Position numbers and translations under genes: made by a program
Notes under the pieces: model-generated
Told to the model about the DNA's origin: nothing
Seen by the model: only the letters and a program-made list of their open reading frames with translations
Database searches by the model: none
Assembly: GCA_024235595.1 (NCBI GenBank)
Contig: JACKMC010000001.1
Coordinates: 868,001-932,000 of the forward strand
DNA from: Zoogloeaceae bacterium
Lineage (GTDB): Bacteria > Pseudomonadota > Gammaproteobacteria > Burkholderiales > Rhodocyclaceae
Reading direction: 5' to 3'
DNA: 64,000 bases
Shown here: positions 10,501-18,357 of the stretch, piece after piece
How positions within the stretch are numbered: position 1 is the stretch's first letter
How the letters are laid out: each line of letters opens with the position of its first letter

Positions 10501-10680
10501 CGAGTCTTCGACCGCCTTGGCCGAGGCACCGGGGTAGCGGGCGTTGATGGCGACCGCGGGCGGCGCGATCGAGGGGTACTGGGATATCGGCAACTCGAGA
10601 ATCGAGAGTGCGCCGGCGAGCATGATGACGATGGCGATGACCCACGCGAAGATGGGTCGGTCGATGAAGAAGCGGGCCAT
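7519..10680 (-). CDS. RND multidrug efflux pump, HAE1 family (AcrB/MexB-like)
   Basis: Inner-membrane proton-driven drug exporter of 1053 residues, the normal size for AcrB/MexB. It opens with ARFFIDRPIFAWVIAI and shows GLLVDDAIVVVENVERVM in TM4, which carries the paired Asp residues of the proton relay. Two large periplasmic loops and the second TM bundle (NAILIVEFAK) follow. It sits between the adaptor gene (11 bases upstream) and the outer-membrane gene (4-base overlap), so the three parts form one operon. The divergent TetR gene is the probable repressor. The drug range cannot be inferred. Confidence 0.96.
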   Translation of the reverse strand: MARFFIDRPIFAWVIAIVIMLAGALSILELPISQYPSIAPPAVAINARYPGASAKAVEDSVTQVIEQKLTGLDGLLYMNSTSDSFGNATVTLTFDAGTDPDIAQVQVQNKVQAALTLLPQAVQNQGVTVAKSARNFLMVAGFVSEDGSQDGTDLSDFLVSSVQDQLSRVSGVGEVTIFGSQYAMRVWLDPAKLTNFGLTPGDVTSAIEAQNSQVSAGQLGGAPAVPGQGFTASITAQSRLKTPDEFNDILLRSSVSGGEVRLRDVARVEIGAESYSTVARYNGQPAAGIGIRLAAGANALDTATAVRAKLDDMQRYFPTGVKYVVPYDTTPFVRISIEEVVKTLIEAVVLVFLVMYLFLQNLRATLIPTIAVPVVLLGTFGVMAAFGFSINTLTMFGMVLAIGLLVDDAIVVVENVERVMSEEGLPPKEATKRSMGQITGALVGIGLVLSAVFVPMAFFGGSTGVIYRQFSITIVAAMALSVLVAIVFTPALCATMLKPVEKGHEHGEGGLLGGFFHWFNTKFERGTRRYESAVGGILRRSLRFMLIYAVIVAVLGFLFVRMPTSFLPEEDQGVMFNQVMLPAGATQERTLAVLRKVEKHFLEDEKDTVRALFTVAGFSFGGSGQNMGIGFVNLRPWDERTAPGTDVKSVAGRAMAAFSQIREAMVFAFVPPAVIELGTSGGFTVELQDRSGLGHDALLAARNQFLGMAAQDKRLVGVRPNGQEDMPELALDIDHAKAGALGVAVADINETLSTAWGGSYVNDFIDRGRIKKVYLQADAPARMTPEDLGKWYVRNAKGEMVPFSAFAKAHWTYGSPRLERFNGQSSMQVLGQAAPGLSSGEAMDAVAEIAAKLPAGIGYEWSGTSYEERKSGSQAPALFALSILVVFLCLAALYESWSIPFAVMLVVPLGVLGAIVAATGRGLSNDIYFQVGLLATIGLSSKNAILIVEFAKAQMEEGKELVEATLEAVRMRLRPILMTSLAFGFGVLPLATATGAGAGSQNAIGTGVLGGTIFATALGIFFVPLFYVVIKRIFKDKPKAPDASGQRTLEAKQ

Positions 10681-10691
10681 GGCTCAGTGCC

Positions 10692-11888
10692 TCACTTCGC
10701 TGCAGGCGCGGCGGCTGGTGCGGCAGCACCTGCAACTGCTTCCTGCGGCTTGACCGTTGCGCCCGGCCTGATCTTCTGCAGACCGTCGACGATGACCTTG
10801 TCGCCGGCCGCGAGGCCGTCGGTGATCAGCCATTTGTCACCGCGTGAGATCGCCGCGGTCACCGGACGGGACTCGACCTTGTCTTCAGCGCCCACCACCA
10901 TGACGAGGGCTGTGCCCCGAGGGTCGCGGCTCACCGCGGCGTGCGGTACCAGGATTCCGTTCGCGACCTCGCCCTGGGTGAGCTGGGCACGTACATACAT
11001 GCCGGGCAGCAGCGCGCCGCTGGGGTTTGGGAACACCGCGCGCAGGGTCACGCTGCCGGTGTCGCTGTCCACCGAGACCTCGGAGAATTCGAGACGCCCT
11101 TCGGATGCATATTCGCTGCCGTCCTCGAGCACCAGCCTTACCGGCACCGCCTTGCCGGCGACGCGTTGCAGCTTGCCTTCGGCGAGATCGCGCTTGAGGC
11201 GCAGCAGTTCGGCGCTCGACTGGGTGAGGTCTACATAGATCGGATCGAGTTGCTGCACCGTGGCCAGCGCATCGGCCTGGTTGGCGGTCACCAGCGCACC
11301 GGCGGTGACACTCGAGCGGCCGATCCGGCCGGCGATCGGCGAGGTGACCGCGGTGAAGCCTACGTCGATGCGCGCCTTCTCGACCGCTGCGCGTGCCGAA
11401 GCCACGTCGGCCTCGGCCTGCTTGAGTGCGGCAATGGCATCGTCGTTGGCCTGCTTGCTGACCGCCTCGATCTTCACCAGGTCCGCATAGCGTTGCGCCT
11501 TGAGGCGGGCGCTATACACATTCGCCTCGGCGCGGGCGAGGCTCGCCTTGGCGCTTTCAAACGTTGCGCGGTAGGTCGCCGGGTCGATCTGGTAGAGGGT
11601 CTGGCCGGCCTTGACGGTGCTCCCCTCGGTGAACAGCCGCTTCTGCACGATGCCGGTTACCTGCGGGCGCAGCTCGGCCACCATGTAGGCGGCGGTGCGC
11701 CCCGGTAGCTCGGTGGTGAGTTGCACCGGCTCCGCCGTCGCCACAACGATGCCGACGGTCGGTGCGGGAGGCGCGGCCCCGCCGGGCGATGCCTGCTGGG
11801 TTTCGCCGCTGCAGGCGGAAAGAACGAAGGCGCAGGCGAGCGCGGCGCCAAGTGGCTTCAGAAGCGGGTTGATGGAAGCGGGGTGCAT
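10692..11888 (-). CDS. RND efflux periplasmic adaptor lipoprotein (AcrA/MexA-like)
   Basis: Membrane-fusion protein bridging the RND pump and the outer-membrane channel. The 398-residue product has a lipobox (FVLSAC, Cys about residue 26), then the barrel-sandwich/lipoyl segment (ELRPQVTGIVQKRLFTEG), a helical hairpin with many Ala/Lys residues, and a beta-barrel domain containing SSVTAGALVTANQADALATV. The C terminus is Ala-rich. A GAGG box lies about 8 bases before the start. It is the first gene of the operon, and its promoter region is shared with the divergent TetR gene. Confidence 0.94.
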   Translation of the reverse strand: MHPASINPLLKPLGAALACAFVLSACSGETQQASPGGAAPPAPTVGIVVATAEPVQLTTELPGRTAAYMVAELRPQVTGIVQKRLFTEGSTVKAGQTLYQIDPATYRATFESAKASLARAEANVYSARLKAQRYADLVKIEAVSKQANDDAIAALKQAEADVASARAAVEKARIDVGFTAVTSPIAGRIGRSSVTAGALVTANQADALATVQQLDPIYVDLTQSSAELLRLKRDLAEGKLQRVAGKAVPVRLVLEDGSEYASEGRLEFSEVSVDSDTGSVTLRAVFPNPSGALLPGMYVRAQLTQGEVANGILVPHAAVSRDPRGTALVMVVGAEDKVESRPVTAAISRGDKWLITDGLAAGDKVIVDGLQKIRPGATVKPQEAVAGAAAPAAAPAAK

Positions 11889-11952
11889 GTCGTGCCTCGT
11901 GGGTGTCGGGGGTGCAGGTGAGTTCCGGGTAGGAAATCTGGAAAGCGTGCGG

Positions 11953-11981
11953 TAGAATGCTTATTCTAGTTTGAGCGCTCA
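11953..11981. promoter_or_regulatory. Probable TetR operators: two inverted repeats in the divergent promoter region
   Basis: TAGAAT-gctt-ATTCTA (11953-11968) and the perfect palindrome TGAGCGCTCA (11972-11981) lie 3 bases apart in the AT-rich 161-base gap between the adaptor gene and the TetR gene. Palindromes in the shared promoter of a pump and its TetR regulator are typical repressor sites. Which of the two is bound is inference. Confidence 0.55.
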
Positions 11982-12049
11982 TTCTATTTTATGAGTGACA
12001 CGTTTGCAAAAGAGAATTACCTATCTTTACCGGAGCGGGGGAACTGCAA

Positions 12050-12661
12050 ATGACCGATGACGCGATTTCTCCTTCGGACTGCACGCGGGCGGCCGCTCGC
12101 CGCAACCAGATCCTGGACGCTGCCGAAGCCTGCTTTCGCGAGTATGGCTTTCATGGTGCGAGCATATCGAAGATATCCAAATCCTGCGGCATGAGCGCAG
12201 GCCACATCTATCACTACTTCGAGAACAAGGAGGCCATCATCGCCGCCATTGTGGCCGGCGATCTTGACCGTCTCCTGAACATGGCTGCGCAGATGCGTGC
12301 AGCGGACGATATTCTCGAGGCCATGCTGGAGCGCGTGGGCCAGGGCGTGATCGACAATCTCGATCCATCGGTTGCTGGACTGGAACTGGAGATCGCTGCC
12401 GAAGCATCGCGCAACGAGGATGTGGCGAACGTCGTGCGCAGGGCCGACAAGGAATGTGCCACCAGCCTCATGCATACGCTGCGCCTTGCCCGGCAGGCGG
12501 CCGGGAAGCCGGTGGACGACGCGGAAATTTCCGCCATGGCGGAAGTCATCGTGACCATGTTCGAGGGCCTGCTGCTCAGAAGCATCCGCAATCCCGAGGT
12601 GGATCGCCAGGCCGTCGTTGCGGTCTTTCAGAAGGTGATCCGCAGTCTGGTGACGTCGTAG
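12050..12661 (+). CDS. TetR/AcrR-family transcriptional regulator
   Basis: Probable repressor of the divergent RND efflux operon. The N-terminal 60 residues form a classic TetR helix-turn-helix (RRNQILDAAEACFREYGFHG, then SISKISKSCGMSAGHIYHYF). The ligand-binding helical domain (about residues 65-203) is variable, as usual. At 203 residues the length is normal. GGAGCGGGGG lies a few bases before the start. Operator-like palindromes occur in the intergenic region. The inducer is not predictable. Confidence 0.92.
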   Translation: MTDDAISPSDCTRAAARRNQILDAAEACFREYGFHGASISKISKSCGMSAGHIYHYFENKEAIIAAIVAGDLDRLLNMAAQMRAADDILEAMLERVGQGVIDNLDPSVAGLELEIAAEASRNEDVANVVRRADKECATSLMHTLRLARQAAGKPVDDAEISAMAEVIVTMFEGLLLRSIRNPEVDRQAVVAVFQKVIRSLVTS

Positions 12662-12719
12662 GCCGACAGCCTCGGATCGTCGCTTCGCCCTGGCAGGGGG
12701 TGTCATTTCCCTGCATCGA

Positions 12720-13766
12720 TCAGCGCATCGGCAAGGTAATCCCCTGCTCGAGGAGCTGCCTGCGCAGCGTTCCCGGTTTCAATATTTCCTCCAGGCATTG
12801 CCGCTGCGTGGCCTTTTCGAGCAGTAGTCCGCTCAGTTCCCTGGCCCGCCCGATCTCGGCCGCGAACATCGCAGCCACGAGCTCGGCGGACTCTGCGCTG
12901 GGGGCTTTCAGGTACTCGCCGCCCTTGATCCGGTCCGCGTATGCCGCGAGTTCGGGTCTGTCACCCGGCTCGAAAGTGCCCTGTGCCATCTTGCCGGCCC
13001 AGCTTTCATTGAGGCGTGCCGCCAGCCGGAACACTGCCACCAACGAGCATGGCGCCAGCGGATTGCTCATCGACGCCGATGAGCGCTCGAGAAAATCGGC
13101 CTCGCGCAGTTGTGCCAGAAATCGGTCGCCTTCTTCGCGCTTGGCCGAGCCGATATAGGCGTCGACCGCCGGGCCGTGCGTCTGCACCTGGACCTCCGCA
13201 CGCAATCCGGACAGCCGCTTTTCCAGCTCCGGCGGGGCGCTGAGGATCCGCAGGCACTCGCCCTGGCTCAGTGGGGAAACCAGGGTGTTGAGCATGCTGG
13301 TCACGCCCCACGAGTGGTACACCAACAGGCGCGCCAGTATGTCCGCCGTTGCGCCGGGCTCGTCCCGTGGAATCGCGCCCTTGCTGCGTGCGATGGCTGC
13401 GTCGTAAGCGCCCATGATATTGGTACCGGGCGGTGGGAAGATATTCAGCTTGCCGGGATTGATGATCCCGTAGAAGAGCATGTTGAATACCTGCGAGGTG
13501 GCTGCCGCCGCGAGCAGTGCGCAGGGTGCCAGCGGGTCGTCGCTAGCGCCTGACGGCAGGGACAGGAAGCCGGGCTCATGCGCGCTTGTTGCGAAGGACT
13601 CGAGGTCACGCGACTGGACTTTTGCGCCGCGGGTCGCCGCGAACGCGAAATGCAGATGCCCCTCATGAGGTGCGATGGCCTCGACCGCGATGACGCTGGC
13701 TGGAGCCAGCGCCAAGGCCGGCACGAGGAACAGCAAGGCGGCGTGAAGCAGGGGGCGCATGCGCAT
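12720..13766 (-). CDS. Exported protein of unknown function with an internal duplication
   Basis: I do not recognise this 348-residue protein. A signal peptide is clear (hydrophobic core LLHAALLFLVPALALAPA). The mature part looks like two copies of one module. DPLAPCALLAA (77-87) matches NPLAPCSLVAV (235-245), and a second Cys-Leu motif, GECLRILSAPPELEKRLSGL (169-188), matches RQCLEEILKPGTLRRQLLEQ (322-341). The four cysteines C82, C171, C240 and C324 fall at matching places (89 and 84 residues apart), so a disulfide in each module is plausible in the periplasm. Convergent with the TetR gene and downstream of nothing on its own strand that suggests a role. Confidence 0.75.
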   Translation of the reverse strand: MRMRPLLHAALLFLVPALALAPASVIAVEAIAPHEGHLHFAFAATRGAKVQSRDLESFATSAHEPGFLSLPSGASDDPLAPCALLAAAATSQVFNMLFYGIINPGKLNIFPPPGTNIMGAYDAAIARSKGAIPRDEPGATADILARLLVYHSWGVTSMLNTLVSPLSQGECLRILSAPPELEKRLSGLRAEVQVQTHGPAVDAYIGSAKREEGDRFLAQLREADFLERSSASMSNPLAPCSLVAVFRLAARLNESWAGKMAQGTFEPGDRPELAAYADRIKGGEYLKAPSAESAELVAAMFAAEIGRARELSGLLLEKATQRQCLEEILKPGTLRRQLLEQGITLPMR

Positions 13767-13821
13767 GGGAAAGCTCCGGCTATCGATACTCGAGACAAGC
13801 CCTCGCTGGCTGACGGCCCAG

Positions 13822-14613
13822 CTATTGTTTCTGCAGCATGCGCTGCACCGCCACGAGATGCTCGGGTTCGTTGTGGCACATGCCCTGGAAGGTCGCGCAC
13901 AGGTCGAGGAAATCCTTGAGTTCCATGCGCTGCGCCATCTTCATGAGGCGCTTGGTGAGGCGCAGCGCCTTGGGCGGCTGGGCGGCGAAGCGGCTGGCGA
14001 GCTCGGTTGCCCGCACCATGAGATGCTCCGGCGCCACCACCTCGAGCACCACGCCCAGCGACTTGGCTTCGGCGGCGTCGATGATGCGTCCGCTCAGGGT
14101 GAGCTCGAAAGCCTGCTGGTAGCCGATCAGCCGCTGCATGAACCAGGCGCCGCCGTCACCGGGGATGATGCCGAGGTTGAGGAAGGTCTCGCCGAACCTG
14201 GCCTTCTCGGAGGCGATGCGGATGTCGGCCATGTTGGCGAGGTCGAAACCGGCGCCGATCGCCGGGCCGTTGACCGCGGCGATGATCGGTACCTCGACTT
14301 CCTGCAGCGCCAGCGGAATCCGCTGGATGCCGTGGCGATAGCGCTCGGCGCATTCCGCCACATCGCCCGCGAAGTCGCCGCCGCGCTCTGCCATGTCCTT
14401 GATGTTGCCACCCGCCGAGAACGCCGACCCGGCGCCGGTGATGATCAGCGCCGAGACGTCTTCGGCATGGTTTACCCAGCCGGCCACAGCGATGATGTCG
14501 TCGATCAGCCGGGTGCCGGTGAGGGCATTGCGCACGTCGTGGCGATCCAGGGTCAGCGTGGCGACGCGTTGGTCCAGTTGCAGCTTCGCGTCCGAGAGTT
14601 GCGGTAGTGTCAC
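13822..14613 (-). CDS. Enoyl-CoA hydratase/isomerase family protein with atypical active site
   Basis: Crotonase-fold CoA enzyme of 263 residues. The oxyanion-hole segment SAFSAGGNIKDM and NGPAIGAGFDLANMADIRI are present. At the positions where classical hydratases have two catalytic glutamates, this protein has Asp (GAGFD) and a non-acidic residue (FGETFLNLG, Phe where Glu is expected). It may therefore be an isomerase, hydrolase or thioesterase-type crotonase. It is the last gene of a three-gene operon, 18 bases behind the acyl-CoA synthetase. The pathway is probably acyl-CoA degradation; the substrate is unknown. Confidence 0.88.
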   Translation of the reverse strand: MTLPQLSDAKLQLDQRVATLTLDRHDVRNALTGTRLIDDIIAVAGWVNHAEDVSALIITGAGSAFSAGGNIKDMAERGGDFAGDVAECAERYRHGIQRIPLALQEVEVPIIAAVNGPAIGAGFDLANMADIRIASEKARFGETFLNLGIIPGDGGAWFMQRLIGYQQAFELTLSGRIIDAAEAKSLGVVLEVVAPEHLMVRATELASRFAAQPPKALRLTKRLMKMAQRMELKDFLDLCATFQGMCHNEPEHLVAVQRMLQKQ

Positions 14614-14631
14614 GGGAGTCTCCCTTGGGGT

Positions 14632-16797
14632 TCAGATCGCCCAGTTTACGATCACCCGGGCATCGACCACGGCATAGCCGTCGTCGTAGGCGAGGATCGG
14701 GTTGAGATCGAGTTCGGCCAGTGCAGGGTAGGCGGCGACGATGCTCGAGACCTTGAGCAGCAGGTCCACCAGCGCATCCTTGTCGACCGCCGCTTCGCCA
14801 CGCGCACCCTCGAGAATCTTGCGCGCCTTGATCTGCTCGACCATCGAACGCGCGTCGTGGCGCGACAGCGGGATCGCCCGGAAGGCGACGTCCTCGAGGA
14901 TCTCGACGAAGATGCCGCCGAGCCCGAACATCATCACTGGCCCGAAGATCGGGTCGCGGCTGACGCCGATGATGACCTCGGTTCCTTTCCGCGCCATCGG
15001 CGTGACCAGCACGCCGCGAATGGTGGCTGAGGGCAGAAAGGCGCGGCAGGAGCTCATGATCTGGTCGTAGGCGTTGCGCAGCGCCGCTTCGCCGCGCAGA
15101 TTGAGCTTGACGCCGCCCGCATCGGACTTGTGCAGGATGTCCTTGGATACGACCTTCATCACCAGCGCCTGATCGCCGAACTGGCGGGCCACCTCGGCCA
15201 GTTCGTCCGCATCATGGACGACGATCTCGGGCGCCACCTGCACCCCATGGGCCCGCAGCAAGGCCTTCGCTTCGAACTCGAAGAGATCCCGCTCCTCGTT
15301 CTTTGCCGCGACAAACAGGGCTTCGGTCTCGGCCGTCGGCCGTGCCGCCGGAGCGGGCGCCCGACCCTCGGCATCGCGCAGGTAGATGCCGCGCTCGCCA
15401 AGCGCCCTGAGCACGCTCACCGCGTGTTCGATCGAGGCGTAAACCGGCAGGCCCGCCTCGTGCAGCCGGCGCAGTGCCGGCGGCTTGATCGGGGCGTAGA
15501 GGCTGTAGATGACGAGCGGCTTGGTGGAGCGCCGGCCGAGCTCGATCATCGATTCGGCGCCCCGCATCTCGCCGCCCAGCAGGTCTTCGGCGAAGCGGAT
15601 GCTGTAGCCGCCGAACATGCCGACCAGGAACACCGCATCGACGTTCTCATCCTCGGCAACGATCTCCATGCAGGTCGCCAGCAGCGCCGGGTTGGCGTCG
15701 GTGCTGCCCGCCACGTCGACCGGATTGACCAGCGAAGCCTGCGGAAAAAGGATCTCGCCGAGGCGCCGCCTGGTGGTGTCGCTGAGCACGGCAAGCTCGA
15801 GCCCTGCCTCGGCGAGCCGGTCCGAGGCGATGGTCGCCTGACCGCCGCCGTCGGAGACCACCGCGACGCGCTTGCCCGGTGCCTTCTGCAGCAGGCCGAG
15901 CCCCTCGGCAACCGGCAGCACGTCGTCCGAGTCGTGCACCACGCTCACCCCCACCTGGCGCAGCAGGTCGACCGTCATCGCGTAGCTGCCCGCCAGTGCG
16001 CCGGTGTGGGAGCTGGCGGCCTTGGCACCCTGTTCGGTAGAGCCGGACTTGTACACCACCACGGGCTTGACCGCGGTGATCTCGCGCGCCGCCTGCAGGA
16101 AGCGTTCGCCGTCGCGAAAGCCCTCCACGTAGAGCGTCGCGACCTTGGTGTCGGGGTCCTCGCCAAGGTAGCGCAGGTAGTCGTTGAAGCCGATATCGGT
16201 CTGGTTGCCCGGCCCGACATAGGTGGAAAAGCCGACCTGGCCGTTGTGCTCCGCTTCGAGTACAAGCGACAGCAACATGTTGCCCGATTGCGAAATGAAG
16301 CCAATGTCGCCGGCCTTGACGTTGGCCAGCGCGAGCAGGTTCACCTTCTTGTGAAGATTGAACATGCCCGAGGTGTTGGGACCGATGATGCGCACGCCGC
16401 CGGCGCGCGCCGCGTCCAGCACCTGCTGCTCGAGCTTCAGGCCCTCCGGTCCCGTTTCGCGGAAACCGCTGGCGAGGATGACGGCCCCCTTCACCCCCTT
16501 CTTGCCGCATTCGACGAGCAGCCCCGGCACCGTCGCGGCCGGGGTACAGATCAGGGCCAGATCGATCGGGCCGGGCACGTCGGCGAGCGAGGCGCAGGTG
16601 CTGACGCCGAGGATCATGTCGACCTTCGGGTTGATCGGGTAGATCGCCCCCTTGTAGCCATCCTTGATCAGGCCGACCATGGCCTTGTAGCCGCGCTTGG
16701 TGGGGTCCGCCGAGGCGCCCACGATGGCGATCGAGTCGGGGGCGAGAAAATCGTGCAAGGGGCTGCGCATCGGCAGCTGCGTTTCGGTCGGATTCAT
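14632..16797 (-). CDS. Acetate--CoA ligase family protein (ADP-forming acyl-CoA synthetase)
   Basis: Nucleotide-dependent CoA ligase of the fused alpha-beta ACD type, 721 residues. Order of domains: CoA-binding Rossmann domain (SIAVVGASADPTKRGYK-like opening, about residues 15-110), succinyl-CoA ligase-like flavodoxin domains (about 150-460) with the phospho-His segment ASSHTGALAGSY, and an ATP-grasp domain (about 500-721, KVVSKDILHKSDAGGV). No GNAT acetyltransferase domain is fused. It is encoded between two crotonases with a 1-base gap on one side and an 18-base gap on the other, so it probably activates an acid that the crotonases then process, or works in the reverse direction to conserve ATP. 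Confidence 0.9.
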   Translation of the reverse strand: MNPTETQLPMRSPLHDFLAPDSIAIVGASADPTKRGYKAMVGLIKDGYKGAIYPINPKVDMILGVSTCASLADVPGPIDLALICTPAATVPGLLVECGKKGVKGAVILASGFRETGPEGLKLEQQVLDAARAGGVRIIGPNTSGMFNLHKKVNLLALANVKAGDIGFISQSGNMLLSLVLEAEHNGQVGFSTYVGPGNQTDIGFNDYLRYLGEDPDTKVATLYVEGFRDGERFLQAAREITAVKPVVVYKSGSTEQGAKAASSHTGALAGSYAMTVDLLRQVGVSVVHDSDDVLPVAEGLGLLQKAPGKRVAVVSDGGGQATIASDRLAEAGLELAVLSDTTRRRLGEILFPQASLVNPVDVAGSTDANPALLATCMEIVAEDENVDAVFLVGMFGGYSIRFAEDLLGGEMRGAESMIELGRRSTKPLVIYSLYAPIKPPALRRLHEAGLPVYASIEHAVSVLRALGERGIYLRDAEGRAPAPAARPTAETEALFVAAKNEERDLFEFEAKALLRAHGVQVAPEIVVHDADELAEVARQFGDQALVMKVVSKDILHKSDAGGVKLNLRGEAALRNAYDQIMSSCRAFLPSATIRGVLVTPMARKGTEVIIGVSRDPIFGPVMMFGLGGIFVEILEDVAFRAIPLSRHDARSMVEQIKARKILEGARGEAAVDKDALVDLLLKVSSIVAAYPALAELDLNPILAYDDGYAVVDARVIVNWAI

Positions 16798-16798
16798 G

Positions 16799-17581
16799 TC
16801 ATTCTCCCTTGAAGACAGGCTTGCGCTTCTCGGCGAAGGCGTCGATGCCTTCCTTCCAGTCCCTGGTCGTGCCGACGAACATCATGCCCTCGAGTTCGGC
16901 GGTGAGCGCCGCATCGAGCGTGCCGTCGGCAGCCATGTTGAGCTGCTCCTTGGCCAGTTGCATCGAAAATGGCGCCTTGCCGGCGAGCTTGAGGGCGAAC
17001 TCGCGGGCAGAGTCCAGAAAGCCTTGGTCATCGAAGACGCGGTTGGCGAGGCCGATGCGCACCGCCTCTTCGCCGTCGATGCGTTCACCCAGGAAGACCA
17101 GTTCGCGCGCCTTGGCCAGCCCCACCAGGCGCGGCAGCAGCAGGGTCACGCCGCCGCCGAGGAAGTTGCCGATGCTGATTTCGGGCAGGCCGATCTGTGC
17201 GCTCCTGGCCATCAGCACGAAGTCCGAAGCCAGCGCCACCTCGGCACCGGCACCCAGCGCGAAGCCATTCACCGCGGCGATGACGGGTTTCTTGAGGAGC
17301 ATCAGTCGCTTGCAGACGATCTGTTCGCCCTGCAGATACTGGCGCCGGTCGAAGGCGGTGCGGCCGGCCTTGTGTTCCTTGAGGTCGGCACCGACGCAAA
17401 AGGCGCGGCCTTCGCCGGTGAGCAGCACTACGCGGGCGTCCTTGTCGGCTTCGGCACGGCTCAGTGCGTCGTTGAGTTCGTCATACAGGGTCTGGGTGAC
17501 GGCATTGAGGCGGTGCGGCCTGTTGAGGCGGATTTCCGCGATGCCGTCGCGCATGTCGTAAAGGATTGCTTCGTAGCTCAT
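16799..17581 (-). CDS. Enoyl-CoA hydratase/isomerase family protein
   Basis: First gene of the acyl-CoA operon, 260 residues. It has GRAFCVGADLKEH for the oxyanion hole and NGFALGAGAEVALASDFVL plus GLPEISIG, which place glutamates at both catalytic positions of a classical enoyl-CoA hydratase. That contrasts with the second crotonase of the same operon. The next gene starts 1 base after its stop. The likely reaction is hydration of a 2-enoyl-CoA in beta-oxidation or aromatic-acid degradation; the chain type is not deducible. Confidence 0.9.
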   Translation of the reverse strand: MSYEAILYDMRDGIAEIRLNRPHRLNAVTQTLYDELNDALSRAEADKDARVVLLTGEGRAFCVGADLKEHKAGRTAFDRRQYLQGEQIVCKRLMLLKKPVIAAVNGFALGAGAEVALASDFVLMARSAQIGLPEISIGNFLGGGVTLLLPRLVGLAKARELVFLGERIDGEEAVRIGLANRVFDDQGFLDSAREFALKLAGKAPFSMQLAKEQLNMAADGTLDAALTAELEGMMFVGTTRDWKEGIDAFAEKRKPVFKGE

Positions 17582-17934
17582 CGTCGCTCCTTTGCCTGGC
17601 GCGGGCGGGAATGGACCGGGCGGACCCGGTCTCGTCTCGAGGCCGGACCGCGGGTGGATGAAATGCTGTTGGCGTGTGTTGGTTCGCCGACGGTGGCGAC
17701 CTCCGCGGGGCGATCGTCGGTAGCCATCGAGGTCGGCGGAAGGGTCAGTCTAGCCGATTGGCGGCGCTTTGGCTTCTGCCTCCGTGAGCGGGAGCGTGGC
17801 GCTCCGGCGGCTTGCAGTCGTGAGTCTGGGGTCTAGGATTGGAGGATGACTTCGGTCGGGTCGGGCGCTGGGGGCCGTGGATGCGGCGCCGCAACAAGGC
17901 CGTGATCCGACCCAACGGGAGCTTGAGGGCAGCC
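17582..17934. other. Divergent intergenic region upstream of the crotonase operon and hsp20
   Basis: About 350 bases without a convincing gene. The only promoter-like pair I can place is TTGCAG (17812-17817) and TAGGAT (17834-17839), 16 bases apart on the + strand, about 95 bases before hsp20. I find no clear heat-shock (RpoH) match. Confidence 0.4.
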
Positions 17935-18357
17935 ATGCGAATTCGTAGCGACGTAACCTGGTTTCTCGACGAGGCGCTCGACATGCTCGACCGCGCCGAC
18001 CGTCTGCAGCGCCAGTTCTTCCACCTGCCGGCGAGCGGTCGTCAGGGGCCCAGCTGGGCACCACCGGTGGACGTCTTCAAGCAGGGCGACCGGCTGGTGA
18101 TCCTGGTTGCATTGCCTGGCGTGGCGCCCGAGCGGGTGGAGGTCCGCCAGGACGGAACGGGCATCGTGATCAGCGGCGAACGCCCGTTGCCTGCCGCCTG
18201 TCGCGAGGCGGAGATCATCCGCCTGGAGATTCCCTACGGGCGCTTCGAGCGCCGCATCGAACTCTCGCGCGAACCCTGCGGCGCTGCGCAGCCGGTTTTC
18301 GTGGACGGTTGCCTGATGATCACACTCGACATGAGTCCCCGCGGAGAGCAGTCATGA
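17935..18357 (+). CDS. Hsp20/alpha-crystallin small heat-shock protein
   Basis: ATP-independent holdase of 140 residues. The alpha-crystallin domain spans about residues 40-135: WAPPVDVFKQGDRLVILVAL, then GVAPERVEVR and a conserved IPYGRFERRIEL. The terminal I-x-I type tail is not obvious. The ATG at 17935 has GAGGG about 7 bases upstream; the reading frame is open further 5' but that part is Arg/Gly-rich and not homologous. The stop overlaps the lon start as ATGA, so the chaperone and the protease are translated as a coupled pair. Confidence 0.9.
   Translation: MRIRSDVTWFLDEALDMLDRADRLQRQFFHLPASGRQGPSWAPPVDVFKQGDRLVILVALPGVAPERVEVRQDGTGIVISGERPLPAACREAEIIRLEIPYGRFERRIELSREPCGAAQPVFVDGCLMITLDMSPRGEQS

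Noticed and set aside
17834..17934. Heat-shock (RpoH) promoter before hsp20
   Set aside because: No CTTGAA with CCCCAT-like -10 box at the right distance is present.
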